A stretch of DNA of 64,000 nucleotides from Latrodectus hesperus. Taxonomy: Eukaryota > Arthropoda > Arachnida > Araneae > Theridiidae. The notes under the pieces were generated by a model, which searched no databases, was not told the DNA's origin, and saw only the letters and a program-made list of their open reading frames with translations. Shown here in pieces: positions 40,371 through 50,506 of this stretch; positions within the stretch are counted from its first letter, which is position 1, and each line of letters starts with the position of its first letter. The DNA is taken from contig CM075850.1 in NCBI GenBank assembly GCA_037975125.1, forward strand, positions 130,114,181 to 130,178,180, read 5' to 3'. Position numbers and translations under genes: made by a program.

Positions 40371-40552
40371 ATAACGTCTTTAACTTTTAGCCTGTGGAAA
40401 TAAAAAGCAGCAATTTGCAGAGTAGAGTATTTCAAAACACGCATTCCTGAAAGTTAAAAGCTTTTCACAATGCTTTCGTAGATATTTAAAAATTCATTTA
40501 TTTTACATAAATTGTTTAGTTGTAATAAAGGTTCTTGCAAACATGTTCACAT

Positions 40553-40634
40553 GGTAGCGTGGCCGAGCGGTCTAAGGCGCTGGTTTAAGGCACCAGTCTC
40601 CTCGGAGGCGTGGGTTCGAATCCCACCGCTGCCA
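40553..40634 (+). tRNA. tRNA-Leu(AAG)
   Basis: Consensus throughout. Confidence 0.93.
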
Positions 40635-40816
40635 ATAACGTCTTTAACTTTTAGCCTGTGGAAATAAAAACCAGCAATTTGCAGAGTAGAGTATTTCAAA
40701 ACACGCATTCCTGAAAGTTAAAAACATTTCACAATGCTTTCGTAGATATTTAAAAATTCATTTATTTTACATAAATTTTTTAGTTGTAATAAAGGTTCTT
40801 GAAAACATGTTCACAT

Positions 40817-40898
40817 GTTAGCTTGACCGAGCGGTCTAAGGCACTAGTTTAAGGCACCAGTCTCCTCGGAGGCGTGGTTTCGAATCCCACCGCTGCCA
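40817..40898 (+). pseudogene. tRNA-Leu(AAG) pseudogene, GTTAGCT type (1 of 8)
   Basis: Acceptor GTTAGCT has two mismatches, G10 is A (A box TGACCGAGCGG), anticodon stem CTAGT/ACCAG and T stem GTGGT/CCCAC one mismatch each. First of eight such units. Confidence 0.75.
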
Positions 40899-41080
40899 AT
40901 AAGGTCTATAACTTTTAGCCTGTGGAAATAAAAACCAGCAATTTGCAGAGTAGAGTATTTAAAAACACGCATTCCTGAAAGTTAAAAAAATTTCACAATG
41001 CTTTCGTAGATATTTAAAAATTCATTTATTTTACATAAATTTTTTAGTTGTAATAAAGGTTCTTGAAAACATGTTCACAT

Positions 41081-41162
41081 GTTAGCTTGACCGAGCGGTC
41101 TAAGGCACTAGTTTAAGGCACCAGTCTCCTCGGAGGCGTGGTTTCGAATCCCACCGCTGCCA
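41081..41162 (+). pseudogene. tRNA-Leu(AAG) pseudogene, GTTAGCT type (2 of 8)
   Basis: Same lesions as 40817. Confidence 0.75.
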
Positions 41163-41344
41163 ATAAGGTCTATAACTTTTAGCCTGTGGAAATAAAAACC
41201 AGCAATTTGCAGAGTAGAGTATTTAAAAACACGCATTCCTGAAAGTTAAAAAAATTTCACAATGCTTTCGTAGATATTTAAAAATTCATTTATTTTACAT
41301 AAATTTTTTAGTTGTAATAAAGGTTCTTGAAAACATGTTCACAT

Positions 41345-41426
41345 GTTAGCTTGACCGAGCGGTCTAAGGCACTAGTTTAAGGCACCAGTCTCCTCGGAGG
41401 CGTGGTTTCGAATCCCACCGCTGCCA
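41345..41426 (+). pseudogene. tRNA-Leu(AAG) pseudogene, GTTAGCT type (3 of 8)
   Basis: Same lesions as 40817; spacing exactly 264. Confidence 0.75.
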
Positions 41427-41608
41427 ATAAGGTCTATAACTTTTAGCCTGTGGAAATAAAAACCAGCAATTTGCAGAGTAGAGTATTTAAAAACACGCAT
41501 TCCTGAAAGTTAAAAAAATTTCACAATGCTTTCGTAGATATTTAAAAATTCATTTATTTTACATAAATTTTTTAGTTGTAATAAAGGTTCTTGAAAACAT
41601 GTTCACAT

Positions 41609-41690
41609 GTTAGCTTGACCGAGCGGTCTAAGGCACTAGTTTAAGGCACCAGTCTCCTCGGAGGCGTGGTTTCGAATCCCACCGCTGCCA
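41609..41690 (+). pseudogene. tRNA-Leu(AAG) pseudogene, GTTAGCT type (4 of 8)
   Basis: Same lesions as 40817; spacing exactly 264. Confidence 0.75.
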
Positions 41691-41872
41691 ATAAGGTCTA
41701 TAACTTTTAGCCTGTGGAAATAAAAACCAGCAATTTGCAGAGTAGAGTATTTAAAAACACGCATTCCTGAAAGTTAAAAAAATTTCACAATGCTTTCGTA
41801 GATATTTAAAAATTCATTTATTTTACATAAATTTTTTAGTTGTAATAAAGGTTCTTGAAAACATGTTCACAT

Positions 41873-41954
41873 GTTAGCTTGACCGAGCGGTCTAAGGCAC
41901 TAGTTTAAGGCACCAGTCTCCTCGGAGGCGTGGTTTCGAATCCCACCGCTGCCA
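41873..41954 (+). pseudogene. tRNA-Leu(AAG) pseudogene, GTTAGCT type (5 of 8)
   Basis: Same lesions as 40817; spacing exactly 264. Confidence 0.75.
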
Positions 41955-42136
41955 ATAAGGTCTATAACTTTTAGCCTGTGGAAATAAAAACCAGCAATTT
42001 GCAGAGTAGAGTATTTAAAAACACGCATTCCTGAAAGTTAAAAAAATTTCACAATGCTTTCGTAGATATTTAAAAATTCATTTATTTTACATAAATTTTT
42101 TAGTTGTAATAAAGGTTCTTGAAAACATGTTCACAT

Positions 42137-42218
42137 GTTAGCTTGACCGAGCGGTCTAAGGCACTAGTTTAAGGCACCAGTCTCCTCGGAGGCGTGGTTT
42201 CGAATCCCACCGCTGCCA
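42137..42218 (+). pseudogene. tRNA-Leu(AAG) pseudogene, GTTAGCT type (6 of 8)
   Basis: Same lesions as 40817; spacing exactly 264. Confidence 0.75.
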
Positions 42219-42400
42219 ATAAGGTCTATAACTTTTAGCCTGTGGAAATAAAAACCAGCAATTTGCAGAGTAGAGTATTTAAAAACACGCATTCCTGAAA
42301 GTTAAAAAAATTTCACAATGCTTTCGTAGATATTTAAAAATTCATTTATTTTACATAAATTTTTTAGTTGTAATAAAGGTTCTTGAAAACATGTTCACAT

Positions 42401-42482
42401 GTTAGCTTGACCGAGCGGTCTAAGGCACTAGTTTAAGGCACCAGTCTCCTCGGAGGCGTGGTTTCGAATCCCACCGCTGCCA
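42401..42482 (+). pseudogene. tRNA-Leu(AAG) pseudogene, GTTAGCT type (7 of 8)
   Basis: Same lesions as 40817; spacing exactly 264. Confidence 0.75.
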
Positions 42483-42664
42483 ATAAGGTCTATAACTTTT
42501 AGCCTGTGGAAATAAAAACCAGCAATTTGCAGAGTAGAGTATTTAAAAACACGCATTCCTGAAAGTTAAAAAAATTTCACAATGCTTTCGTAGATATTTA
42601 AAAATTTATTTATTTTACATAAATTTTTTAGTTGTAATAAAGGTTCTTGAAAACATGTTCACAT

Positions 42665-42746
42665 GTTAGCTTGACCGAGCGGTCTAAGGCACTGGTTTAA
42701 GGCACCAGTCTCCTCGGAGGCGTGGGTTCGAATCCCACCGCTGCCA
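42665..42746 (+). pseudogene. tRNA-Leu(AAG), chimeric GTTAGCT type (8 of 8)
   Basis: Acceptor and D-arm lesions of the block remain, but anticodon stem and T arm are consensus again, suggesting a recombination point inside the gene. No TTTT after it. Confidence 0.65.
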
Positions 42747-42964
42747 ATAACATCTTTAACCTGTGGAAATAAAAAGCACATATATTAGCCTGTAAATAAT
42801 TAGCCTGTGGAAATAAAAAGCAGCAATTTGCAGAGTAGAGTATTTCAAAACACGCATTCCTGAAAGTTAAAAGTTTTCACAATGCTTTCCTAGATATTTA
42901 AAAATTCATTTATTTTACATAAGTTGTTTAGTTGTAATTAAGGTTCTTGCAAGCCTCTCCACAT

Positions 42965-43046
42965 GGTAGCGTGGCCGAGCGGTCTAAGGCGCTGGTTTTG
43001 GGCACCAATCTCCTCGGAGGCGTGGGTTCGAATCCCACCACTGCTA
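42965..43046 (+). tRNA. tRNA-Leu body with TGG (Pro) anticodon
   Basis: Loop TTTGGGC gives TGG. Stem CTGGT/ACCAA has one mismatch. Acceptor 3' side CACTGCT. The best-paired anticodon arm of the six TGG copies. Confidence 0.68.
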
Positions 43047-43228
43047 ATAACGTCTTTAACTTTTAGCCTGTGGAAATAAAAAGCAGCAATTTGCAGAGTA
43101 GAGTATTTTTTAACATGCATTCCTGAAAGTTAAAAGCTTTTCTCAATGATTTTGTAGATATTTAAAAATTCATTTATTTTACATAAATTGTTTAGTTGTA
43201 ATAAAGGTTCTTGCAAACATGTTCACAT

Positions 43229-43310
43229 GGTAGCGTGGCCGAGCGGTCTAAGGCGCTGGTTTAAGGCACCAGTCTCCTCGGAGGCGTGGGTTCGAATCCC
43301 ACCGCTGCCA
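43229..43310 (+). tRNA. tRNA-Leu(AAG)
   Basis: Consensus throughout. Confidence 0.93.
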
Positions 43311-43492
43311 ATAACGTCTTTAACTTTTAGCCTGTGGAAATAAAAAGCAGCAATTTGCAGAGTAGAGTATTTCAAAACACGCATTCCTGAAAGTTAAAAG
43401 CTTTTCACAATGCTTTCGTAGATATTTAAAAATTCATTTATTTTACATAAAATGTTTAGTTGTAATAAAGGTTCTTGCAAACATGTTCACAT

Positions 43493-43574
43493 GGTAGCGT
43501 GGCCGAGCGGTCTAAGGCGCTGGTTTAAGGCACCAGTCTCCTCGGAGGCGTGGGTTCGAATCCCACCGCTGCCA
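43493..43574 (+). tRNA. tRNA-Leu(AAG)
   Basis: Consensus throughout. Confidence 0.93.
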
Positions 43575-43756
43575 ATAACGTCTTTAACTTTTAGCCTGTG
43601 GAAATAAAAAGCAGCAATTTGCAGAGTAGAGTATTTCCAAACACGCATTCCTGAAAGTTAAAAGCTTTTCACAATGCTTTCGTAGATATTTAAAAATTTA
43701 TTTATTTTACATAAGTTCTTTAGTTGTAATTAAGGTTCTTGCAAACATGTTCACAT

Positions 43757-43838
43757 GGTAGCGTGGCCGAGCGGTCTAAGGCGCTGGTTTTAGGCACCAG
43801 TCTCCTCGGAGGCGTGGATTCGAATTCCACCGCTGCCA
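43757..43838 (+). tRNA. tRNA-Leu(TAG)
   Basis: Loop TTTAGGC; T stem GTGGA/TCCAC is changed on both sides and stays paired. Confidence 0.9.
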
Positions 43839-44020
43839 ATAACGTCTTTAACTTTTAGTCTGTGGAAATAATAAGCAGCAATTTGCAGAGTAGAGTATTT
43901 CAAAACACGCATTCCTTAAAGTTAAAAGCTTTTCAGAATGCTTTCGTAGATATTTAAAAATTCATTTATTTTACATAAAATGTTTAGTTGTAATTAAGGT
44001 TCTTGCAAACATGTTCACAT

Positions 44021-44102
44021 GGTAGCGTGGCCGAGCGGTCTAAGGCGCTGGTTTTAGGCACCAGTCTCCTCGGAGGCGTGGGTTCGAATCCCACCGCTGC
44101 CA
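44021..44102 (+). tRNA. tRNA-Leu(TAG)
   Basis: Loop TTTAGGC; otherwise consensus. Confidence 0.93.
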
Positions 44103-44284
44103 ATAACGTCTTTAACTTTTAGCCTGTGGAAATAATAAGCAGCAATTTACAGAGTAGAGTATTTCAAAACACGCATTCCTTAAAGTTAAAAGCTTTTCAG
44201 AATGCTTTCGTAGATATTTAAAAATTCATTTATTTTACATAAATTGTTTAGTTGTAATAAAGGTTCTTGCAAACATGTTCACAT

Positions 44285-44366
44285 GGTAGCGTGGCCGAGC
44301 GGTCTAAGGCGTTGGTTTAAGGCACCAGTCTCCTCGGAGGCGTGGGTTCGAATCCCACCGCTGCCA
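44285..44366 (+). tRNA. tRNA-Leu(AAG)
   Basis: Anticodon stem TTGGT/ACCAG (one G-T wobble). Spacer after it switches abruptly to the left-edge type sequence (CCACTGACAAG at 44391). Confidence 0.85.
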
Positions 44367-44607
44367 ATAACGTAATTAAATTTAAATAAACCACTGACAA
44401 GTAAGAAAAATTCGCTTAAATTGCATTTCATTGAAAACCAAACTTTTTTAGAGTAAAATATTTCGAGACACGTACTACTGAGTCCCAAAAGCATTTCACT
44501 TTTAACATTTGCTTCAGCAACCATTGCTTCCATAGCTAGTTAAAAATTCTTTTTATTTTACATAAATTGCTTCGTTGTAATATTTGTTCTTGCTAAGATA
44601 TTTACGT

Positions 44608-44689
44608 GGCAGCGTGGCCAAAGGGTCTAAGGCGTTGGTTTAAGAATCCTATCGCCAAGGAGACGTGGGTTTGAATCCCACCACTGCCA
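44608..44689 (+). pseudogene. Diverged tRNA-Leu(AAG)-like copy, twin of 38885
   Basis: Same features as 38885 (GGCAGCG, TTAAGAA loop, GGTTTGAATCC); lacks TTTT downstream. Confidence 0.65.
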
Positions 44690-44886
44690 ATTACGACATA
44701 AACATTTAGCCTGTTGTATATAAAAGACATCCATTTGCAGAGTAAAATATTTCAAGACACGAACTCGTGCGACTTATAACCGTTTCACAATAATATTTGT
44801 TCCCGCATGAAATGCTTTCGTAGATATTTAAAAATTCATTCATTTTACAGAAATTGTTTAGTTGTAATTAAGGTTCCCGCTCACAT

Positions 44887-44968
44887 GGTAGCGTGGCCGA
44901 GCGGTCTAAGGCGCTGGTTTAAGGCTCCAAACTCCTCGGAGGCGTGGTTTTGAATCCCACCGCTGCCA
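44887..44968 (+). pseudogene. tRNA-Leu(AAG), decayed anticodon arm
   Basis: CTGGT-TTAAGGC-TCCAA is mispaired; T arm GTGGTTTTGAATCCCAC as in 39170. Confidence 0.6.
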
Positions 44969-45150
44969 ATAACGTCTTTAACTTTTAGCCTGTGGAAATA
45001 AAAAGTAGCAATTTGCAGAGTAGAGTATTTCAAAACACGCATTCCTGAAAGTTAAAAGCTTTTCAGAATGCTTTCGTAGATATTTAAAAATTCATAAATA
45101 TTACATAAAATGTTTAGTTGTAATAAAGGTTCTTGCAAACATGTTCACAT

Positions 45151-45232
45151 GGTAGCGTGGCCAAGCGGTCTAAGGCGCTGGTTTAAGGCACCAGTCCCTT
45201 CGGAGGCGTGGGTTCGAATGCCACCGCTGCCA
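45151..45232 (+). tRNA. tRNA-Leu(AAG), variant
   Basis: D arm GCCAAGCGG; variable arm TCCCTTCGGAGGC; T stem GTGGG/GCCAC with one mismatch. Confidence 0.72.
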
Positions 45233-45414
45233 ATAACGTCTTTAACTTTTAGCCTGTGGAAATAAAAAGCAGCAATTTGCAGAATAGAGTATTTAAAAAC
45301 ACGCATTCCTGAAAGTTAAAAGATTTTCACAATGCTTTCGTAGATATTTAAAAATTCATTTATTTTACATAAATTTTTTAGTTGTAATAAAGGTTCTTGC
45401 AAACATGTTCATAT

Positions 45415-45496
45415 GGTAGCGTGGCCGAGAGGTCTAAGGCACTGGTTTGAGGCACCAGTCTCTTCGGAGGCGTGGGTTCGAATCCCACCGTTGCCA
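45415..45496 (+). tRNA. tRNA-Leu(GAG)
   Basis: Loop TTGAGGC; D loop GAGAGG; variable arm TCTTCGGA type; acceptor 3' side CGTTGCC (G-T pair). Cloverleaf otherwise sound. Confidence 0.82.
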
Positions 45497-45678
45497 ATAA
45501 CGTCTATAACTTTTAGCCTGTGGAAATAAAAACCAGCAATTTGCAGAGTAGAGTATTTAAAAACACGCATTCCTGAAAGTTAAAAGATTTTCACAATGCT
45601 TTCGTAGATATTTAAAAATTCATTTATTTTACATAAATTTTTTAGTTGTAATAAAGGTTCTTGCAAACATTGTCATAT

Positions 45679-45760
45679 GGTAGCGTGGCCGAGAGGTCTA
45701 AGGCACTGGTTTGAGGCACCAGTCTCTTCGGAGGCGTGGGTTCGAATCCCACCGTTGCCC
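45679..45760 (+). tRNA. tRNA-Leu(GAG)
   Basis: As 45415, but discriminator base is C in place of A, which would impair leucylation. Confidence 0.72.
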
Positions 45761-45942
45761 ATAACGTCTATAACTTTTAGCCTGTGGAAATAAAAACCAG
45801 CAATTTGCAGAGTAGAGTATTTAAAAACACGCATTCCTGAAAGTTAAAAGATTTTCACAATGCTTTCGTAGATATTTAAAAATTCATTTATTTTACATAA
45901 ATTTTTTAGTTGTAATAAAGGTTCTTGCAAACATGTTCATAT

Positions 45943-46024
45943 GGTAGCGTGGCCGAGAGGTCTAAGGCACTGGTTTGAGGCACCAGTCTCTTCGGAGGCG
46001 TGGGTTCGAATCCCACTGTTGCCA
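45943..46024 (+). tRNA. tRNA-Leu(GAG)
   Basis: As 45415, with acceptor 3' side TGTTGCC. Confidence 0.78.
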
Positions 46025-46206
46025 ATAACGTCTATAACTTTTAGCCTGTGGAAATAAAAACCAGCAATTTGCAGAGTAGAGTATTTAAAAACACGCATTC
46101 CTGAAAGTTAAAAGATTTTCACAATGCTTTCGTAGATATTTAAAAATTCATTTATTTTACATAAATTTTTTAGTTGTAATAAAGGTTCTTGCAAACATGT
46201 TCACAT

Positions 46207-46288
46207 GGTAGCGTGGCCGAGCAGTCTAAGGCGCTGGTTTAAGGCACCAGTCTCTTCGGAGGCGTTTGTTCGAATCCCACCGCTGCCA
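46207..46288 (+). tRNA. tRNA-Leu(AAG), GTTTG T-arm variant
   Basis: T arm 5' side GTTTG against CCCAC gives two mismatches; D loop GCAGT. Confidence 0.6.
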
Positions 46289-46467
46289 ATAACGTCTTTA
46301 ACTTTTAGCCTGTGTAAATAAAAACCAGCAATTTGCAGAATAGAGTATTTCCAGACACGCATTCTAAAAGTTAAAAGCTTTTCACAATGCTTCGTAGATA
46401 TTAGAATTTTATTTATTTTACATAAATTTTTTAGTTGTAATAAAGGCTCTTGCAAACATGTTCCCAT

Positions 46468-46549
46468 GGTAGCGTGGCCGAGCGGTCTAATGCGCTAGTT
46501 TAAGGCACCAGTCTCTTCGGAGGCGTTTGTTCGAATCCCACCGCTGCCA
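46468..46549 (+). tRNA. tRNA-Leu(AAG), GTTTG T-arm variant
   Basis: GTTTG T arm plus anticodon stem CTAGT/ACCAG mismatch and D-stem change (TAATGC). Confidence 0.58.
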
Positions 46550-46731
46550 ATAACGTCTTTAACTTTTAGCCTGTGGAAATAAAAGGCAGCAATTTGCAGA
46601 GTAGAGAATTTTTTAACATGCATTCCTGAAAGTTAAAAGCTTTTTTCAATGCTTTCCTAGATATTTAAAAATTCATTTATTTTACATAAGTTGCTTAGTT
46701 GTAATTAAGGTTCTTGCAAGCCTCTCCACAT

Positions 46732-46813
46732 GGTAGCGTGGCTGAGTGGTCTAAGGCGCTGGTTTTGGGCACGAATCTCTTCGGAGGCGTGGGTTCGAAT
46801 CCCACCGCTGCCA
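46732..46813 (+). tRNA. tRNA-Leu body with TGG (Pro) anticodon
   Basis: Loop TTTGGGC; stem CTGGT/ACGAA has two mismatches. Acceptor and T arm consensus. Duplicate of 50771. Confidence 0.6.
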
Positions 46814-46995
46814 ATAACGTCTTTAACTTTTAGCCTGAGGAAATAAAAAGCAGCAATTTGCAGAATAGAGTATTTCAAAACACGCATTCCTGAAAATTAA
46901 AAGCTTTTCTCAATGATTTCGTCGATATTTAAAAATTCATTTATTTTACATAAAATGTTTAGTTGTAATAAAGGTTCTTGCAGACATGTTCACAT

Positions 46996-47079
46996 GGTAG
47001 CGTGGCCGAGCTGTCTAGCAGGCACTGGTTTAAGGCACCAGACTCCTCGGAGGCGCGGGTTCGAATCCCACCACTGCTA
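46996..47079 (+). tRNA. tRNA-Leu(AAG), 84-nt variant
   Basis: Two-base insertion in the D loop (TCTAGCAGGC); T arm GCGGG/CCCAC; ends CTGCTA. Confidence 0.62.
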
Positions 47080-47261
47080 ATAACGTCTTTAACTTTTAGC
47101 CTGTGGAAATAAAAAGATGCAATTTCCAGAGTAGAGTATTTTTTAACATGCATTCCTGAAAGTTAAAAGCTTTTCTCAATGATTTCGTAGATATTTAAAA
47201 ATTTATTTATTTTACATAAATTGTTTAGTTGTAATAAAGGTTCTTGCAAACATGTTAACAT

Positions 47262-47343
47262 GGTAACGTGGCCGAGCGGTCTAAGGCGCTGGTTTAAGGC
47301 ACCAGTCTCTTCGGAGGCGTGGGTTCGAATCCCACCGTTGCCA
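47262..47343 (+). tRNA. tRNA-Leu(AAG), compensated acceptor
   Basis: Acceptor GGTAACG pairs fully with CGTTGCC: the consensus G-C at 5:68 is A-T here. All other arms paired. Confidence 0.9.
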
Positions 47344-47526
47344 ATAACGTCTATAACTTTTAGCCTGTGGAAATAAAAACCAGCAATTTGCAGAATAGAG
47401 TATTTTAAAACACGCATTCATGAAAGTTAAAAGATTTTCACAATGCTTTCGTAGATGTTTAAAAATTCATTTATTTTACATAAATTTTTTTAGTTGTAAT
47501 AAAGGTTCTTGCAAACATGTTCACAT

Positions 47527-47608
47527 GGTAGCATGGCAGAGCAGTCTAAGGCGCTGGTTTAAGGCACCAGTCTCTTCGGAGGCGTTTGTTCGAATCCCAC
47601 CGCTGCCA
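47527..47608 (+). tRNA. tRNA-Leu(AAG), GTTTG T-arm variant
   Basis: Starts GGTAGCATGGCAGAGCAG, so the A box is also altered; GTTTG T arm. Confidence 0.55.
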
Positions 47609-47790
47609 ATAACGTCTTTAACTTTTACCCTGTGGAAATAAAAACCAGCAATTTGCAGAGTAGAGTATTTCAAAACACGCATATCTGAAAGTTAAAAGCT
47701 TTTCACAATGCTTTCGTAGATATTTAAAAATTCATTTATTTTACATAAATTTTTTAGTTGTAATAAAGGTTCTTGCAAACATGTTCAGAT

Positions 47791-47872
47791 GGTAGCGTGG
47801 CTGTGCGGTCTAAGGCGCTAGTTTAAGGCACCAGTCTCCTCGGAGGCGTGGGTTCGGATTCCACCACTGCCA
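47791..47872 (+). tRNA. tRNA-Leu(AAG), variant with altered boxes
   Basis: A box TGGCTGTGCGG; anticodon stem CTAGT/ACCAG; B box GGTTCGGATTC. Confidence 0.58.
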
Positions 47873-48054
47873 ATAACGTCTTTAACTTTTAGCCTGTGTA
47901 AATAAAAACCAGCAATTTGCAGAGTAGAGTATTTCAAAACACGCATTCCTGAAAGTTAAAAGCTTTTCACAATGCATTCGTAGATATTTAAAAATTCATT
48001 TATTTTACATAAATTTTTTAGTTGCAATAAAGGTTCTTGCAAACATGTTCACAT

Positions 48055-48154
48055 GGTAGCGTGGCCGAGCGGTGTTAGCCGGCGAGTGTTAGTCGGCGAG
48101 CGGTTTAAGGCACAAGTATCTTCGGAGGCGTAGGTTCGAATCCCAACGCTGTCA
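48055..48154 (+). pseudogene. tRNA-Leu pseudogene with 18-base internal expansion
   Basis: Length 100. A TGTTAG(C/T)CGGCGAG block occurs twice between D and anticodon arms. The duplicate unit at 52095 lacks the expansion. Confidence 0.8.
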
Positions 48155-48336
48155 ATAACGTCTTTCACTTTTAGCCTGTGGAAATAAAAACCAGCAATTT
48201 GCAGAGTAGAGTATTTAAAAACACGCATTCCTGAAAGTTAAAAGTTTTTCACAATGCTTTCCTAGATATTTAAAAATTCATTTATTTTACATAAGTTGTT
48301 TAGTTGTAATTAAGGTTCTTGCAAGCCTCTCCACAT

Positions 48337-48418
48337 GGTAGCGTGGCTGAGCGGTCTAAGGCGCTGGTTTTGGGCACGAATCTCTTCGAAGGCGTGGGTT
48401 CGAATCCCACCGCTGCCA
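48337..48418 (+). tRNA. tRNA-Leu body with TGG (Pro) anticodon
   Basis: Loop TTTGGGC, stem CTGGT/ACGAA two mismatches; variable arm TCTCTTCGAAGGC. Duplicate of 52359. Confidence 0.58.
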
Positions 48419-48600
48419 ATAACGTCTTTAACTTTTAGCCTGAGGAAATAAAAAGCAGCAATTTGCAGAATAGAGTATTTCAAAACACGCATTCCTGAAA
48501 ATTAAAAGCTTTTCTCAATGATTTCATAGATATTTAAAAATTTATTTATTTTACATAAATTGTTTAGTTGTAATAAAGGTTCCTGCAAACATGTTAAAAT

Positions 48601-48682
48601 GGTAACGTGGCCGAGCGGTCTAAGGCGCTGGTTTAAGGCACCAGTCTCCTCGGAGGCGTGGGTTCGAATCCCACCACTGCTA
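48601..48682 (+). tRNA. tRNA-Leu(AAG), acceptor mismatched
   Basis: GGTAACG faces CACTGCT, so the compensation seen at 47262 is broken (two mismatches). Confidence 0.62.
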
Positions 48683-48864
48683 ATAACGCCTTTAACTTTT
48701 AGCCTGTGGAAATAAAAACCAGCAATTTGCAGAGTAGAGTATTTAAAAACACGCATTCATGAAAGTTAAAAGATTTTCACAATGCTTTCGTAGATGTTTA
48801 AAAATTCATTTATTTTACATAAATTTTTTAGTTGTAATAAAGGTTCTTGCAAACATGTTCAGAT

Positions 48865-48946
48865 GGTAGCGTGGCTGATCGGTCTAAGGCGCTAGTTTAA
48901 GGCACCAGTCTCCTCGGAGGCGTGGGTTCGGATCCCACCACTGCCA
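48865..48946 (+). tRNA. tRNA-Leu(AAG), variant with altered boxes
   Basis: A box TGGCTGATCGG; stem CTAGT/ACCAG; B box GGTTCGGATCC; no TTTT downstream (AACATTTAG). Confidence 0.55.
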
Positions 48947-49128
48947 ATAACGTCTTTAACATTTAGCCTGTGTAAATAAAAACCAGCAATTTGCAGAGTA
49001 GAGTATTTCAAAACACGCATTCCTGAAAGTTAAAAGCTTTTCACAATGCTTTCGTAGATATTTAAAAATTCATTTATTTTACATAAATTTTTTAGTTGTA
49101 ATAAAGGTTCTTGCAAACATGTTCATAT

Positions 49129-49210
49129 GGTAGCGTGGCCGAGAGGTCTAAGGCACTGGTTTGAGGCACCAGTCTCTTCGGAGTCGTGGGTTCGAATCCC
49201 ACCGTTGCCA
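49129..49210 (+). tRNA. tRNA-Leu(GAG)
   Basis: As 45415; variable arm changed to TCTTCGGAGTC. Confidence 0.72.
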
Positions 49211-49392
49211 ATAACGTCTATAACTTTTAGCCTGTGGAAATAAAAACCAGCAATTTGCAGAGTAGAGTATTTAAAAACACGCATTCCTGAAAGTTAAAAG
49301 ATTTTCACAATGCTTTCGTAGATATTTAAAAATTCATTTATTTTACATAAATTTTTTAGTTGTAATAAAGGTTCTTGCAAACATGTTCACAT

Positions 49393-49474
49393 GGTAGAGT
49401 GGCCGAGCGGTCTAAGGCGCTGGTTTAAGGCACCAGTTTCTTCGCAGGCGTTTGTTCGAATCCCACCGCTGCCA
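49393..49474 (+). tRNA. tRNA-Leu(AAG), GTTTG T-arm variant
   Basis: Acceptor GGTAGAG mismatched; variable arm TTTCTTCGCAGGC; GTTTG T arm. Confidence 0.52.
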
Positions 49475-49653
49475 ATAACGTCTTTAACTTTTAGCCTGTG
49501 TAAATAAAAACCAGCAATTTGCAGAATAGAGTATTTCAAGACACGCATTCTAAAAGTTAAAAGCTTTTCACAATGCTTCGTAGATATTAGAAATTTATTT
49601 ATTTTACATAAATTTTTTAGTTGTAATAAAGGTTCTTGCAAACATGTTCCCAT

Positions 49654-49735
49654 GGTAGCGTGGCCGAGCGGTCTAAGGCGCTAGTTTAAGGCACCAGTCT
49701 CCTCGGAGGCGTGGTTTCGAATCCCACCGCTGAAA
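49654..49735 (+). pseudogene. tRNA-Leu(AAG), broken acceptor
   Basis: 3' side reads CGCTGAA, unpaired with GGTAGCG at positions 1-2; T stem GTGGT. No TTTT after it. Confidence 0.65.
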
Positions 49736-49980
49736 ATAACGTCTTTAACCTGTGGAAATAAAAAGCACATATATTAGCCTGTGGAAAAAAGCACATATAT
49801 TAGCCTGTAAATAATTAGCCTGTGGAAATAAAAAGCAGCAATTTGCAGAGTAGAGTATTTCAAAACACGCATTCCTGAAAGTTAAAAGCTTTTCTCAATG
49901 ATTTCGTAGATATTTAAAAATTCATTTATTTTACATAAATTGTTTAGTTGTAATAAAGGTTCTTGCAAACATGTTCACAT

Positions 49981-50064
49981 GGTAGCGTGGCCGAGCTGTC
50001 TAACAGGCACTGGTTTAAGGCACCAGTCTCCTCGGAGGCGTGGGTTCGAATCCCACCACTGCTA
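49981..50064 (+). tRNA. tRNA-Leu(AAG), 84-nt variant
   Basis: Two-base D-loop insertion (TCTAACAGGC); ends CTGCTA; anticodon and T arms consensus. Confidence 0.65.
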
Positions 50065-50246
50065 ATAACGTCTTTAACTTTTAGCCTGTGGAAATAAAAA
50101 GCAGCAATTTGCAGAGTAGAGTATTTAAAAACACGCATTCATGAAAGTTAAAAGATTTTCACAATGCTTTCGTAGATGTTTAAAAATTCATTTATTTTAC
50201 ATAAATTTTTTAGTTGTAATAAAGGTTCTTGCAAACATGTTCAGAT

Positions 50247-50328
50247 GGTAGCGTGGCTGATCGGTCTAAGGCGCTAGTTTAAGGCACCAGTCTCCTCGGA
50301 GGCGTGGGTTCGGATCCCACCACTGCCA
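50247..50328 (+). tRNA. tRNA-Leu(AAG), variant with altered boxes
   Basis: Same type as 48865 (TGGCTGATCGG, CTAGT, GGTTCGGATCC). Confidence 0.55.
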
Positions 50329-50506
50329 ATAACGTCTTTAACTTTTAGCCTGTGTAAATAAAAAAAGCAATTTGCAGAATAGAGTATTTCAAGACACGCA
50401 TTCTAAAAGTTAAAAGCTTTTCACAATGCTTCGTAGATATTAGAAATTTATTTATTTTACATAAATTTTTTAGTTGTAATAAAGGTTCTTGCAAACATGT
50501 TCCCAT

